Of a stretch of DNA of 64,000 bases, positions 25,939-36,447 are shown piece by piece. The stretch's first letter is position 1. Every line of letters begins with the position of its first letter. A program made the position numbers and the translations under genes. The DNA comes from Sphingobium sp. CECT 9361 (lineage in GTDB: Bacteria; Pseudomonadota; Alphaproteobacteria; Sphingomonadales; Sphingomonadaceae): contig NZ_CAKKNC010000012.1 of NCBI RefSeq assembly GCF_918741285.1, forward strand, positions 1 through 64,000. The letters run 5' to 3'. The notes below the pieces were generated by a model. That model saw only the letters and a program-made list of their open reading frames with translations. It was not told the DNA's origin and did no database searches.

Positions 25939-27228
25939 ATGACCTCACGCGCAAAGCTAAACTTCTATGATCGCGTTCTTCGACCCGATCCATCGCGCAC
26001 CGTCGTCCGTCCTTTTGAGCCGAATTATCCCAGAGATTTCGACGGCGGCACGTCCCGCACCCAGGAGACTGTCGATCTGATCGTGGCGCTCGATGAGGCT
26101 GAGTTGGCGCGTCAGCTGAAAGGCGTCACACTATCCCTGGACGAGAACCACCGCGACGTCGATGCGATGTTGCTTCGCCGGTTCAACGAAGTCGCCAGCG
26201 GGATCGCGGGTGCCGATCGTATCAACGCCAAGCAGCGGCGATTAATAGGCGCCTACTGCAGCGAAGAATTTGCATATGAGGCCGCCGCCTTGTTCAACCC
26301 AAGCGCCGTGCTCCATCCCGACCAGTCGGGTCTGCCCGAGGGCACGCTTCGTTTCGTGATGTCGCTGCGAGGCATCGGCGAGGGGCATGTATCTTCCGTG
26401 ACGTTCCGCACCGGCACCTGGACGCCTGGCGGCGCACTTTTGGTCGATGATCCCAGCCCGACATCGGTATCGCCCCTCATCGATACGTGCGGGAGAGGGG
26501 AGGGCATAGCAGCACGCCTGTGTTGCGCCGGCAGTCGCACGATCTCGGAGACAGTGCTTTTCCCGGTCCTGCCGAGCCAAACGCAGGGTATCGAGGATAC
26601 GCGCCTTGTTCGCTTCTGCGAGGATGATGGCAGCATCAGCTACCATGGTACATATACAGCGTTCGGCGGTGGCCAAGTGCGATCGGAATTGCTGAGCACG
26701 GCCGATTTTAGATCGTTCGAGATGCGCGTCCTGACCGGCCAGGCCTCGAGTGGAAAGGGCATGGCCCTTTTCCCTCGCCGCATAGCGGGAAAATACGCCA
26801 TGCTTGGGCGTCAGGACAGCAAGAACATCTGGCTTCACTTCTCCGATGAACTGCTTAACTGGGCAGGTGGCGAAAAGCTCATTACACCAAAATTCCCTTG
26901 GGAATTCGTCCAGATGGGCAATTGCGGGTCGCCGATCGAGATTGACGAAGGCTGGTTAGTGATGACCCACGGCGTTGGTACGGTTCGCAACTATTGCATT
27001 GGCGCATGCCTGCTCGACAAGAATGACCCATCAAAGCTGCTGGCGCGCACGCCGCGCCCGGTACTCGCCCCGAGTCCGCACGAGAGGGACGGGTACGTAC
27101 CCAACGTTGTCTATAGTTGCGGTGCGATCGTTCAAGATCGGGCGATGTTACTACCCTATGGGGTGGCTGACAGCTTCACTGCCTTCGCTACGGTCTCAAT
27201 TGATAACCTCCTAAGTGTGATGGAGTAG
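25939..27228 (+). CDS. GH130-family glycoside phosphorylase/hydrolase
   Basis: 429 aa from ATG 25939 (GGAG with spacing 10; upstream in-frame starts lie over non-coding DNA). The five-bladed propeller of GH130 shows TQGIEDTRLVRF, the EDxR motif with the catalytic region, then YHGTYTAFGG, GKGMALFPRRI, WEFVQMGNCGSPI and HGVG. GH130 enzymes cleave beta-mannosides, usually with phosphate. In many proteobacteria the gene neighbours a GT4 transferase with a toroid domain; here the likely partner is at 36432-38837 on the other strand. Product specificity cannot be read. Confidence 0.85.
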   Translation: MTSRAKLNFYDRVLRPDPSRTVVRPFEPNYPRDFDGGTSRTQETVDLIVALDEAELARQLKGVTLSLDENHRDVDAMLLRRFNEVASGIAGADRINAKQRRLIGAYCSEEFAYEAAALFNPSAVLHPDQSGLPEGTLRFVMSLRGIGEGHVSSVTFRTGTWTPGGALLVDDPSPTSVSPLIDTCGRGEGIAARLCCAGSRTISETVLFPVLPSQTQGIEDTRLVRFCEDDGSISYHGTYTAFGGGQVRSELLSTADFRSFEMRVLTGQASSGKGMALFPRRIAGKYAMLGRQDSKNIWLHFSDELLNWAGGEKLITPKFPWEFVQMGNCGSPIEIDEGWLVMTHGVGTVRNYCIGACLLDKNDPSKLLARTPRPVLAPSPHERDGYVPNVVYSCGAIVQDRAMLLPYGVADSFTAFATVSIDNLLSVME

Positions 27229-27366
27229 GTCACTCGAACTGATTGGGAATTGCTGACTGTTCGAGCGGTGGATGCCGTTCAAGGAAGACGAACGCCAATT
27301 CGGGGCGGCGCGCGTCGTTTAGCGATGTTGGCTGTGCACAGGGGATTCCATGCCATGGCAATCGGA

Positions 27367-28113
27367 TCAGGGTGTGAGGCAAGCGAGAATTGCCATCATC
27401 ACGGTCCGGGTCTCCGCCACGTCTCGCACGGGGATTACGTCGATTCCGGCTGTGCGAACGGGATCATCGTTGCCACCGGGATAGATCGCGTCTCCCATGA
27501 ACAGCATAGCCGACTGCGGAATGCCGGATTCCTCGGAAAGACGGCGCATTCCATAAGCCTTGTCGATGCCTTGGCGAGTAATGTCGATGGAGGTTGATCC
27601 CCCCACGTTGACGGACAGCTCGGGCAGTCGTGATCGAAGCGCTGCATGCAGTGCCTTGCGCTTGGCGAAGTCGGGATCCCACGCTTTCTTTGCGTCGAGC
27701 GGCGCCTCCTGTCCAAGTCCAGAGAAAGTAATCTGGCTCCCGCGGTCCTCGATCCGCTCACCCCATGTCCTCTCGTCCGGAAGGCCCACTTCCCTTGGGG
27801 CCAGTTCAAACGCCTGAAGAATGCGCCTGCGCTCGTCGGGGTCGAATACATCAGCATAGACCGGCTTCCAGACATCCGTGAAGCGGTAGAGCTTGGTGCC
27901 TGTGGTTGGCATGATGAACAGCTGACGGAGGTCAGCTCTGATGGGCAATCGCGACACGACTTGTGCTTCAAACTGAGGCCAGTCGCCACCGGAGATCACT
28001 GCGACGTCGACGAGATCAAGCAGCTTGGCAAGCAACTCGGCCGTCTCTTGGTCTATAGGTTGTTTGCTCTCGGCCAGGGTGCCGTCAAGGTCGAAGGCGA
28101 TGAGTCGCTTCAT
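27367..28113 (-). CDS. HAD-IIB family hydrolase (phosphomannomutase-like)
   Basis: 248-aa HAD phosphatase. Motif I is FDLDGTLAESK, motif II is VISGG, motif III Lys lies in KAYGMRRL and motif IV is FMGDAIYPGGND. This combination is the Cof/sucrose-phosphatase-like type IIB, with the cap domain of eukaryotic-type phosphomannomutases (STSIDITRQGIDK). Its substrate is likely a sugar phosphate, which fits a place at the end of the sugar-phosphate operon. Its ATG 28113 overlaps the stop of the upstream 68-aa gene. It is the last gene of the operon. Confidence 0.9.
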   Translation of the reverse strand: MKRLIAFDLDGTLAESKQPIDQETAELLAKLLDLVDVAVISGGDWPQFEAQVVSRLPIRADLRQLFIMPTTGTKLYRFTDVWKPVYADVFDPDERRRILQAFELAPREVGLPDERTWGERIEDRGSQITFSGLGQEAPLDAKKAWDPDFAKRKALHAALRSRLPELSVNVGGSTSIDITRQGIDKAYGMRRLSEESGIPQSAMLFMGDAIYPGGNDDPVRTAGIDVIPVRDVAETRTVMMAILACLTP

Positions 28114-28316
28114 CGGTGGACTCCAATCAGGGTGCTGTCGCTCGGCGGATAGGCGGCGCTCGAGCGATCGGGTTCGATATTCTTCAGGCGGACGGTAACC
28201 GGTGCGACGGTTGCATCGAGGATCGCTTGCGCGATAGCCGGCTTTGACGGCCCTCCGAACGCGGTGCACCTTTCCAAGATGTCGCGGCGGATCCGCTCTT
28301 GGCCAGGCTCGATCAT
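28110..28316 (-). CDS. Small conserved-position protein of unknown function, 68 aa
   Basis: 68 aa (MIEPGQERIRRDILERC..., ending TLIGVHR). I do not recognise it. Both ends overlap neighbours by ATGA: its start overlaps the stop of the upstream HAD gene and its stop overlaps the start of the next HAD gene. That packing, the same as every other junction in the operon, is good evidence that it is translated. No signal peptide or membrane segment is seen. Confidence 0.65.
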   Translation of the reverse strand: MIEPGQERIRRDILERCTAFGGPSKPAIAQAILDATVAPVTVRLKNIEPDRSSAAYPPSDSTLIGVHR

Positions 28317-29128
28317 CTCGAAGCCTCCATCAGGATGATATTGTCTATCGCTTGGGCAGCGCCGTCCTCCTCGTTCGACAGGGTCACCTGGTCAGCGGCG
28401 GAGCGGACCGCATCGGGACCCTGCCCCATCGCAATCGAGAGGCCGGCGCGCGCGAACATCGGCAGGTCATTACGCTCGTCGCCGAGCACGGCAACGTTGG
28501 CGAGCGGTACGCCGATCGCGGCTGCCAGCGCGGCGACGCCATCGCCCTTGTTGGCCTGGGGAGCGGTAATGTCGAGATAGTAAGGCTGCGAACGGCCGAC
28601 AGTCGCAAACTGTCCGAGCGCTGCCGCGATCTCGCCGTCAAGTCGCGCGAGGAATGCATGATCACCGCTGACGCCGACGATCTTGTCGGGATGAGCGAGC
28701 AATGCCGCGAAGTCGTCCTTGATTATCGGCTCAATGCTTGCCGCGCGTCGCTCGCGCGGAACATACACATCGTCGGTTGCTTGGGCATACCAGAGGCCGC
28801 CCGAGAACAGCCACGGCGTGACGGCCGGGTGCTCAAGCAGGGCGAGTGCTCGCGCGGCGCATTCGGGATCAAGCTGATCTGCCGAAACGACAGTCCCGTC
28901 GGGCCGGACGATCGTGCCGCCGTTGAAGGCGCCGATGACGCCTGTGAGCTCCAGCCGTTTCGCGATCCAGAGCATGCCGCTGGGCGGGCGGGCACTGATC
29001 AGGCTCACCGCAATACCAGCCGTCCTGGCCCGTCCAACCGCAGAGATCACACCGTCGGAGAGGGTTTTGTCCTGGCGGAGGAGCGTGCCATCTATATCGG
29101 AAACGATTAGGCGAATAGGGTCGCTCAT
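28313..29128 (-). CDS. Cof-type HAD-IIB hydrolase
   Basis: 271 aa from ATG 29128, which overlaps the stop of zwf. HAD motifs are IVSDIDGTLLRQDKTL, LISARP (motif II), the Lys of QANKGDGVAALA and VLGDERNDLPMF (motif IV). The cap is the IIB type. It should remove phosphate from small phosphosugars or nucleotides in the cytosol. Residues upstream of M29128 in the longer frame lie within zwf and are not part of the protein. It may recycle dead-end sugar phosphates made by the other enzymes of the operon. Confidence 0.93.
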   Translation of the reverse strand: MSDPIRLIVSDIDGTLLRQDKTLSDGVISAVGRARTAGIAVSLISARPPSGMLWIAKRLELTGVIGAFNGGTIVRPDGTVVSADQLDPECAARALALLEHPAVTPWLFSGGLWYAQATDDVYVPRERRAASIEPIIKDDFAALLAHPDKIVGVSGDHAFLARLDGEIAAALGQFATVGRSQPYYLDITAPQANKGDGVAALAAAIGVPLANVAVLGDERNDLPMFARAGLSIAMGQGPDAVRSAADQVTLSNEEDGAAQAIDNIILMEASR

Positions 29129-30555
29129 CCGAGGTGATGCCAGCGTCGGTGGGAGCGGTGCATCAGCGCATCTGCACTTTCGGGGCCGGCGCTGCCTGCG
29201 GCGTATTCCTCGGGGGTGCCTTGCGCCCACAGATCGAGGAGCGGCTGCACGGCGCGCCAGCCGCCTTCGATCTGCGCGGCACGTTGAAACAGCGTCTGGT
29301 CGCCCGATTGCACGTCATACAGCAAAGTTTCGTAGCCGGTCTGGTGGCCCACGTCGAAATGGTCCCGGTAGCGGAAATCCATGGCGACCGGCGCGGTGTT
29401 CACGACGAGCCCAGGCCGCTTGACCACAAACTCAAGGCTGATGCCCTCGTCGGGCTGAATTTGCACCACAAGACGGTTGGGGGGCAGCCGGTCCACCACC
29501 GTCTCCTGGAAAAGCGCCAGCGGCACGTCGCGGAATTGGACGACGATCTCGGTATCACGTGTCGCCAGCGCCTTCCCGGTGCGCAGATAAAAGGGCACGC
29601 CCGACCACCGCCACGTCTCCACGTGCAACTTGAGCGCGGCGAAGGTCTCCGTGCGGCTGGCAGGGTCAACGTCGGGCTCATCGAGATAGGCGGAGACGGC
29701 CTTGCCAGCGATGGCGCCGGAGCAATAGCGCCCGCGAATTGCCTCGGTGGGGTCGATCGGGCGGATGGCGGCAATGACCTTCTCTTTCTCCGTCCGGATC
29801 GCATCGGCATCGAAGCTGATCGGCGGTTCCATCGCTATCAGCGCCAGCAGCTGGCAGAGGTGATTGGGAACCATGTCGCGCAATGCGCCGGTGGCATCGT
29901 AGAATCTGCCGCGCGTGCCGACGGTCACCGCCTCGGCCGCCGTTATTTGGACATGATCGACATAGCGGTTGTTCCAGACGGCTTCCATCATGGTGTTGCC
30001 GAAGCGCGTGACCATGATGTTCTGTACGGTCTCCTTCCCAAGGAAGTGATCGATCCGGTAGATCTGGGACTCGCTGGCGCGGGAAAGGATTTGCCGGTTC
30101 AGCGCCTGTGCGGAGGCAAGGTCGGTCCCGAACGGTTTTTCGATCACGACGCGGCGGAAACCATCGGTCTCGTTGAGCAGCCCTTCATCGCCGAGCTGAT
30201 TGACGACGGTACCGAAGAAGGCCGGCGCGGTGGCGAGGTAGAAGATCGCGTTCCCGGTAAGTTGGCTGCCGAGAGCCTGATACATAGTCGAATCGGCGAA
30301 ATCGCCCTTCAAATAGCGGATACGACTGCGGAGCCATGGCCAGTTGGCATCGTCCTTCACGAATTCGTCAAGCGCCTGGCGCAGCTGCTCGTCGTCGCTG
30401 TCATGATGGCTGACACCGACGAGCGCCATGTCCTCATTCAGCAAGCCGGCCCGAGCGAGGTTAACGAGCGCGGGTATCAGCAATCGGCGGGCGAGGTCCC
30501 CAAATGCGCCGAAGATAACGAAGGTAGCAGAGGGTGCAGTCAGAGCATCGCTCAT
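29125..30555 (-). CDS. zwf: Glucose-6-phosphate 1-dehydrogenase
   Basis: 476 aa. Oxidises glucose 6-phosphate to 6-phosphogluconolactone with NADP or NAD. The coenzyme loop is GAFGDLARR (Phe where Ser is common: GASGDLA), and the active-site signature [13 protein letters not shown] contains the catalytic His and Lys. Typical length for the family. Its start overlaps gnd and its stop overlaps the HAD gene. A 6-phosphogluconolactonase is not in the operon, so lactone opening would be by another locus or spontaneous. Confidence 0.96.
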   Translation of the reverse strand: MSDALTAPSATFVIFGAFGDLARRLLIPALVNLARAGLLNEDMALVGVSHHDSDDEQLRQALDEFVKDDANWPWLRSRIRYLKGDFADSTMYQALGSQLTGNAIFYLATAPAFFGTVVNQLGDEGLLNETDGFRRVVIEKPFGTDLASAQALNRQILSRASESQIYRIDHFLGKETVQNIMVTRFGNTMMEAVWNNRYVDHVQITAAEAVTVGTRGRFYDATGALRDMVPNHLCQLLALIAMEPPISFDADAIRTEKEKVIAAIRPIDPTEAIRGRYCSGAIAGKAVSAYLDEPDVDPASRTETFAALKLHVETWRWSGVPFYLRTGKALATRDTEIVVQFRDVPLALFQETVVDRLPPNRLVVQIQPDEGISLEFVVKRPGLVVNTAPVAMDFRYRDHFDVGHQTGYETLLYDVQSGDQTLFQRAAQIEGGWRAVQPLLDLWAQGTPEEYAAGSAGPESADALMHRSHRRWHHLG

Positions 30556-31535
30556 TGCGGCATCTCGACGTGGCCGCCGAAGCCGAACCGCATAGCCGAG
30601 AGCAGCTTGTCGCCGAACGTCGTGTCGACTCGGCTGCGGTAGCGCGCGAACAGTGCCGCTGAGAGCACGTAGGCAGGGACTGCCTCCTCCATTGCCGCCT
30701 CGATCGTCCAGTGACCCTCGCCGGAATCCGCGACCTGCCCCGAGAACTGCTCCAGCATTTGGTCTTTGGCGAGCGCCGTCGCCGTCAGATCGAGCAACCA
30801 GGACGAGATCACGCTGCCGCGGCGCCAGACCTCGGCGATGTCAGTGAGGTTGAGGTCGAAGCGCTCGTCTTCCGGCAGCTTGGCGGATGACTTGCCCTTC
30901 AGGATGTCGAACCCCTCAGCATAGGCCTGCATCAAGCCATATTCGATGCCGTTGTGAACCATCTTGACGAAATGGCCCGAGCCGGCTGGACCGGCATGGA
31001 TATACCCCTTCTCGGCGCGGGTGTCCTCGTTGGGACCGCCGCGATCCGGTGTGCGTGCGATCGTCCCAAAGCCTGGTGCCATGGCCTCGAAGAGAGGATC
31101 GAGACTGTCGAGCGTCGCGGCATCGCCTCCGATCATCATGCAATAGCCTCGGTCAAGGCCCCACACACCGCCCGAGGTGCCCACATCGACATAGTGGAGC
31201 CCCTTCATGGCGCACAGCTTCGCCCGGCGGATGTCGTCCTTGTAGAAGCTGTTGCCGCCGTCGATAATTATGTCGCCTGGGGAGGCCAAGCCCATCAGCA
31301 TCTCGATCGTGCTCTCCGTCGGCGGCCCAGCCGGCAGCATCACCCAGAAAATGCGCGGGCTCTCCAGCTTGGCTGCGACCTCCTCAAGCGAAGCGGCGGC
31401 GGTCGCGCCTTCGCCGGCCAGCATGTCCACCAGCGGCGGGTTCCGATCGAAGGCGACGATCTCGTGACCGCCGCGCATCAGACGGCGCGCAATATTGGCT
31501 CCCATTCTGCCGAGGCCGATCATCGCTATACGCAT
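30552..31535 (-). CDS. gnd: 6-phosphogluconate dehydrogenase, decarboxylating, short type
   Basis: 327 aa, the short NAD-preferring GntZ type (canonical Gnd has ~470). Motifs: [15 protein letters not shown] for the dinucleotide, [17 protein letters not shown] in the substrate region and [18 protein letters not shown], the catalytic Lys region. It makes ribulose 5-phosphate and CO2. It lies 11 bp downstream of the transaldolase-PGI gene and overlaps zwf. Its presence directs hexose phosphate into pentose phosphates, the substrate pool for phosphoketolase. Confidence 0.95.
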   Translation of the reverse strand: MRIAMIGLGRMGANIARRLMRGGHEIVAFDRNPPLVDMLAGEGATAAASLEEVAAKLESPRIFWVMLPAGPPTESTIEMLMGLASPGDIIIDGGNSFYKDDIRRAKLCAMKGLHYVDVGTSGGVWGLDRGYCMMIGGDAATLDSLDPLFEAMAPGFGTIARTPDRGGPNEDTRAEKGYIHAGPAGSGHFVKMVHNGIEYGLMQAYAEGFDILKGKSSAKLPEDERFDLNLTDIAEVWRRGSVISSWLLDLTATALAKDQMLEQFSGQVADSGEGHWTIEAAMEEAVPAYVLSAALFARYRSRVDTTFGDKLLSAMRFGFGGHVEMPQ

Positions 31536-31546
31536 GTGCTCATTCC

Positions 31547-34354
31547 TCAGTTTTGGGTTGCCGCGATGACAGCTGCGCGCAAGGCTTCGATGCCGCCGCC
31601 GTCCTTCTTGATGTGGACACGCAGAACGGGCCGCCCGCGCGCAACAAGCACGGCCATGTCGCCGCGCGCCTGCGCAATCTGAATGGTGCCGAAGCTCGCT
31701 TTCCTGCCTGGGATCGACAGATCGGGATGGGGATCGCGCGTGATCGTCAGAAACAACCCGCTCGCCGGGCCGCCTTTATAGGCCTGGCCCGTCGAGTGCA
31801 GGAAACGCGGCCCAAAACCCGCGACCGTCGCCACCGCCTTGGTAGCGCGCACCGCCACCCGCATCGCAGCCATTGCCGCCGCGTTCGCCTCGTCGCGCTC
31901 GATAAATCCGAGGAATCCGGCATAATGCCCGGGCTCCAGCCGGGCAAAGTGGAGCCGCAGCAGGTTCGCCGGATCGCCCGAGCCGAATCCGCTTTCGCCG
32001 GCAGTGTAGATCGCCAAGTCTGCGTCTTCCGCGATCGCAATCTCTGGTTCAAGCGCACTGGAAGCTTCATAAGCATCGACGAGCTTGCGCGTGGCGATTT
32101 TGGCATCCTCCACGTCGGGCTGGTCGAACGGATTGATCCCAATAATGGCGCTTGCAATTGCCGTCGCGATTTCCCAGCGGAAGAACTCCTGGCCGATCAA
32201 ATCGCGTGAGGCGACCGTGATCCGGATGAGGGGATGGCCGGCCTGCTTTAGCTGCGCGAGCTTGCTGTCCAGCCCGTCCTCCGCGTCTCCTTCGAGGTGA
32301 AGATGCACGAACAGGCGATCGCTCCCGTAAACCTCCGGCGGTCCCGCGGGCTCAAGGTCGACCGGAATAATCCCCTTGCCTTTCTTGCCCGTCGACTCAG
32401 CAAGCAACTGCTCGAGCCAGGCCCCGAACGGTTCTAGTCCCTTGGATGCCAAGATGGTTAGCTTGTCGCGCCCGTTGATAGCCGCCTCGCCGATTATCAC
32501 CCCAAGGCGCACGCCAGGGTTTGCTGCAGGAGGTGAATCGGCACCGCAGGCGAAGACCATTGGCTGGGTTTTCTCGTAGAAATCCTGGATATCGATGCCC
32601 ATCGCGGCGGCGGGAACCATGCCGAAAGCCGACAGCACCGAATAGCGCCCGCCGACCGCTGGATCGCCTGCGAAGATATGCGCGAAGCCATCCGCCTTCG
32701 CGGTCTGGTCCAGCTTTGATCCAGGGTCGGTGACCGCAACGAAATGGCTGCCGTCCTGGCCGGCCGCTGCATAGAAATAGGCGCGCAGGAGCTCAGGCTC
32801 CATTGTCGATCCCGATTTGGAGGATATTATGAACAGCGTGTTCGCCGGGTCAATCGCTGCCGCGACCGTCGCGATCTGGCCGGGGTCGCTGGTGTCGAGC
32901 ACGTGCAGCTTTGGGCTACCCTTTGCGCTGCCGAGGATGCGCGCGATCACCTCGGGGCCGAGGCTCGATCCGCCCATGCCGAGCAGCACCGCGTCCTTGA
33001 AGCCTTTGGCTTCTTCACCGAGCATCTTGAGCGTGTCTGGATCAACCTGCTCACTGCGGGCGGCGGCGAGCCACCCGAGCCATTTGCCCTCGTCCTTGCC
33101 GGTCCAGAGCGAGGCATCGCCCTTCCACAGCCGGCGCGGCCAAGCCTCGGCGCGAGCGGTTTCGAGGCGCGTGGCGACAGCCTCCTGAAGTCCTGCCGGG
33201 AGATCGACTGCCATCAAGTTTTGTCGGCGGCCGAGGAACGCGGTACGCTTGCCCGCGACCGCGCCAAGCAGTGCATCCGCCGCATCGGCGAACAGCGTCA
33301 CACCCGCCTCGACCAACCTGTCCGCAATATCACCCAGTTTAAGGCCGAGACGCTCGGTTTCGGCCAGCACATGGAGTGCTTTATCCAGATTATCGGTCAG
33401 TGTGGCCAGGGCCGTGCCATGGTCACGGAACGCGTCCATCGTCCCAGGCGGCATCGTATTGACGGTGTCGGGTCCGATCAGCGAGTCGATGTAGAGCGTA
33501 TCGGGGTAGGCGGGGTCCTTAACCCCGGTCGAGGCCCACAATAGTCGCTGCGGCATCGCTCCCCTGGCGGCCAGCGCTTGCCATCGGTCGCTCGCCAGCA
33601 ACTCCTGGTACCAGGCATAGGCAAGCTTGGCATTGGCGATTGCGACTTGGCCGCGAATGGCATTTAGAGCCTCGCTTTCCGGGTCGCCTTCCCTGACGCG
33701 CGCATCAATCGTCTTGTCGATCTGCGCATCGATGCGGCTGACGAAGAAGCTCGCGACGCTCGCGATCCGGTTGATCGCTTCTCCCTTCTTCACCCGCGCC
33801 TCGAGGCCGGCCATATAGGCCTCCGCGACCGCCTGATAAGCGGCGAGCGAGAAAAGCAATGTCACATTGATGTTGAGCCCATCCTCGATCAGTTGACGGA
33901 TCGCAGGAATGCCAGCCCGTGTGCCGGGCACCTTCACCATCAGATTGGGCTCGGCCACCATATCGCACAGTCGCCGTGCTTCCTCGATCGTGTCGTCGGT
34001 GCTGTTGGCGAGATGGGGCGAAACCTCAAGGCTGACATAGCCGTCCCCGCCGCCGAGCCGGTCGTACACCGGTCGTAGATCGGCGGCTGCCGCCTTGATG
34101 TCGGCGATCGCCTGGCTTTCGTAGGTATCGGTGACGCTCGCGTCGGCCTTGCCGAGGAAGTTGTTAAAACCCTCGTCATAGGCGTCGCCATGGCCCATCG
34201 CCTTCTCGAAGATCGAGGGGTTGGAGGTGACGCCGGTCAGACCGTCCTCCTCAACCAGCTTGCGCAGCCCGCCTTCGTTCAGAATTTTGCGGTCTACGAA
34301 GTCTAGCCACACGGCCTGTCCCGCAGCGCCAAGGTTTTTGAGACGGCTGGTCAT
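31547..34354 (-). CDS. Bifunctional transaldolase / phosphoglucose isomerase
   Basis: 935-aa fusion. Residues 1-~370 are transaldolase (TAL class with [26 protein letters not shown] with Schiff-base Lys). Residues ~400-930 are a PGI-like domain with the SIS fold ([27 protein letters not shown] and the C-terminal region with His). Such fused enzymes occur in proteobacterial pentose-phosphate operons. It links glucose 6-phosphate, fructose 6-phosphate and the non-oxidative pentose-phosphate branch in one polypeptide. Overlaps tkt by ATGA. Confidence 0.95.
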   Translation of the reverse strand: MTSRLKNLGAAGQAVWLDFVDRKILNEGGLRKLVEEDGLTGVTSNPSIFEKAMGHGDAYDEGFNNFLGKADASVTDTYESQAIADIKAAAADLRPVYDRLGGGDGYVSLEVSPHLANSTDDTIEEARRLCDMVAEPNLMVKVPGTRAGIPAIRQLIEDGLNINVTLLFSLAAYQAVAEAYMAGLEARVKKGEAINRIASVASFFVSRIDAQIDKTIDARVREGDPESEALNAIRGQVAIANAKLAYAWYQELLASDRWQALAARGAMPQRLLWASTGVKDPAYPDTLYIDSLIGPDTVNTMPPGTMDAFRDHGTALATLTDNLDKALHVLAETERLGLKLGDIADRLVEAGVTLFADAADALLGAVAGKRTAFLGRRQNLMAVDLPAGLQEAVATRLETARAEAWPRRLWKGDASLWTGKDEGKWLGWLAAARSEQVDPDTLKMLGEEAKGFKDAVLLGMGGSSLGPEVIARILGSAKGSPKLHVLDTSDPGQIATVAAAIDPANTLFIISSKSGSTMEPELLRAYFYAAAGQDGSHFVAVTDPGSKLDQTAKADGFAHIFAGDPAVGGRYSVLSAFGMVPAAAMGIDIQDFYEKTQPMVFACGADSPPAANPGVRLGVIIGEAAINGRDKLTILASKGLEPFGAWLEQLLAESTGKKGKGIIPVDLEPAGPPEVYGSDRLFVHLHLEGDAEDGLDSKLAQLKQAGHPLIRITVASRDLIGQEFFRWEIATAIASAIIGINPFDQPDVEDAKIATRKLVDAYEASSALEPEIAIAEDADLAIYTAGESGFGSGDPANLLRLHFARLEPGHYAGFLGFIERDEANAAAMAAMRVAVRATKAVATVAGFGPRFLHSTGQAYKGGPASGLFLTITRDPHPDLSIPGRKASFGTIQIAQARGDMAVLVARGRPVLRVHIKKDGGGIEALRAAVIAATQN

Positions 34355-36447
34355 TTGTTCTTCTCGATCAGATCGCGCGCCACGGCGCAGATATTGTCGA
34401 CGGTGAAACCGAATTTTTCCTGGAGCTTGGCGAGCGGCGCCGAGGCTCCGAAGGTCTTCATAGTTATTGTCCCGCCGTCATGTCCGACATAGCGGTCCCA
34501 GCCCATCGATCCGCCCTGCTCGACGGCGAGCCGCGCGCGCACCGCATCGGGGAACACGCTCTCGCGATAGGCGTCGGCCTGCTTTTCGAACAAGAACCAG
34601 CTCGGCAGCGATACCACGCGCGATCGGACACCTTCGCTAGCCAGCTTCTCGTGCGCGGCCACCACCATCGGCAGTTCGCTGCCGGTACCGATAAGGATGA
34701 TCTCGGGAGCGCCGCGCTCGGCGTCGCCAAGGATGTAGCCGCCTTTCTCTAGCGCATCGGCGGACGCATATTTTCTTCGATCGAGCGTGGGGATCGCCTG
34801 GCGCGAGAGGATCAGCGCGGTCGGCTCGTTGCTATGGCTGAGAGCGACCTTCCACGCGGCTGCCACCTCGTTGGCGTCGCCCGGCCGGATAGTGTCGAGC
34901 CCGGGGATGGCTCGAAGCGTGGCCAGATGCTCGATCGGTTGGTGGGTCGGCCCGTCCTCGCCAACGCCGATAGAATCGTGCGTGAACACGAACACGACCG
35001 GCAGTTCCATGATCGCTGCCAGCCTTATCGGCGCGCGCATATAATCCGCGAAAACCAGGAAGGTGCCGGTGTAGGAGCGCAGGTAGGATAGCGCCATGCC
35101 GTTGGCGATCGATCCCATCGCATGCTCCCGCACGCCGAAGTGCATGTTGCGACCCGAATGGTCGTTCTTCCCAAACGATCCCGCCCCCTGAAAAGTCAGG
35201 CTAGTCTTGGTAGAGGGCGAGAGATCCGCCGCGCCGCCGATCAGCAGCGGCACGTGCGGTGCGATTGCGTTCAGCACCTTGCCGCCGCTGTCGCGCGAGG
35301 CCAGCCCCACGGCATCGGGAGGAAAGGTGGGGATTGTTGCCTGCCAGTCACTCGGCAGCTTGCCCCGGCGCAGCAGGTCCATCTCCCTGGCCTCAGCTGG
35401 AAAGCTCTCGCGGTAGCGGGCCAAGGTTTCCTCCCACGCCTCGCGTGCCGGCCTGCCGCGTCCCGCAACCGCTGCGTTGAACGCTTCTGCCACACCGTCC
35501 GGCACGAGAAACTGGGCGCCTTCGGGCCAGCCATAGGCTTTCTTGGTAGCGCGGACATTGTCTTCGCCCAGTGGCTCGCCGTGCGCCTTCTCGCTACCTG
35601 CTCTGGGGCTGCCCCAGCCGATCACCGAGCGGATGACGATGAGAGTCGGCCGGTCATGGGCATCGCGAAAGGCCGCGATTGCGCGCGCGACGGCCCTGGT
35701 GTCGTTAGCGTCATCGACCTGGATGACGTTCCAGCCATAGCCCTCGAATCGTTTGCCGACATCCTCGGTGAAGGCGAGCTCGGTCGAACCTTCGATCGAG
35801 ATATGATTGCTGTCGTAGATCCAGCAGAGATTTGACAGGGCGAGATGTCCGGCGAGTGATGCGGCCTCACTCGAGACGCCCTCCATCATATCGCCATCGC
35901 CGCACAGCACATAGATGTTGTGATCGAACAGCTTGAAACCGTCGCGGTTGAAGTGCGAGGCAAGCGCACGCTCGGCAATCGCCATGCCGACCGAATTGCC
36001 GCACCCTTGGCCGAGCGGGCCGGTCGTCGTCTCGACACCGGTAGTCATACGGTACTCGGGGTGGCCCGGGGTCTTCGAGCCGAGTTGGCGGAACTGCTTG
36101 ATGTCGTCGAGACCGACCGCGGGCCTGCCCGTCGGCTTGCCGTCCGGGTCGATCTCCTTGACCAAGGCCAAGTGCAGCACCGCATAGAGCAGCATCGAGG
36201 CATGGCCGACCGAAAGAACGAAGCGATCGCGGTTCGGCCAGTCGGGCGTGTCCGGATCGTAGCGGACGAAGTCCCGCCACAGCGTGTAGGCCACCGGCGC
36301 CATCGCCATCGGCGTGCCCGGATGGCCCGAATTGGCCTTCTGTACGGCATCCATCGCCAACGTGCGGATGGTGTCGATCGCGAGCCTTTCGAGTGCTTCG
36401 TCCGGTTGAGCCAGCTGTGCCGAGTCCGCTTTCATGAATTTGGGCAT
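34351..36447 (-). CDS. tkt: Transketolase
   Basis: 698 aa ThDP enzyme of the non-oxidative pentose-phosphate path. Motifs: ANSGHPGTPMAMAPVAYTLW at the N terminus, the ThDP signature GDGDMMEGVSSEAASLAGH, the donor-side pyrimidine domain THDSIGVGEDGPTHQPIEH and DTIRPGDANE. It exchanges two-carbon units and can produce xylulose 5-phosphate and erythrose 4-phosphate. The first 16 bp overlap the end of the GT4 gene, which suggests one transcript; ATG 36435 is an alternative start. Confidence 0.96.
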   Translation of the reverse strand: MPKFMKADSAQLAQPDEALERLAIDTIRTLAMDAVQKANSGHPGTPMAMAPVAYTLWRDFVRYDPDTPDWPNRDRFVLSVGHASMLLYAVLHLALVKEIDPDGKPTGRPAVGLDDIKQFRQLGSKTPGHPEYRMTTGVETTTGPLGQGCGNSVGMAIAERALASHFNRDGFKLFDHNIYVLCGDGDMMEGVSSEAASLAGHLALSNLCWIYDSNHISIEGSTELAFTEDVGKRFEGYGWNVIQVDDANDTRAVARAIAAFRDAHDRPTLIVIRSVIGWGSPRAGSEKAHGEPLGEDNVRATKKAYGWPEGAQFLVPDGVAEAFNAAVAGRGRPAREAWEETLARYRESFPAEAREMDLLRRGKLPSDWQATIPTFPPDAVGLASRDSGGKVLNAIAPHVPLLIGGAADLSPSTKTSLTFQGAGSFGKNDHSGRNMHFGVREHAMGSIANGMALSYLRSYTGTFLVFADYMRAPIRLAAIMELPVVFVFTHDSIGVGEDGPTHQPIEHLATLRAIPGLDTIRPGDANEVAAAWKVALSHSNEPTALILSRQAIPTLDRRKYASADALEKGGYILGDAERGAPEIILIGTGSELPMVVAAHEKLASEGVRSRVVSLPSWFLFEKQADAYRESVFPDAVRARLAVEQGGSMGWDRYVGHDGGTITMKTFGASAPLAKLQEKFGFTVDNICAVARDLIEKNK

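Noticed and set aside
29134-30642. 502-codon plus-strand frame over zwf
   Set aside because: Shadow of zwf; the sense product has the G6PDH active-site signature.
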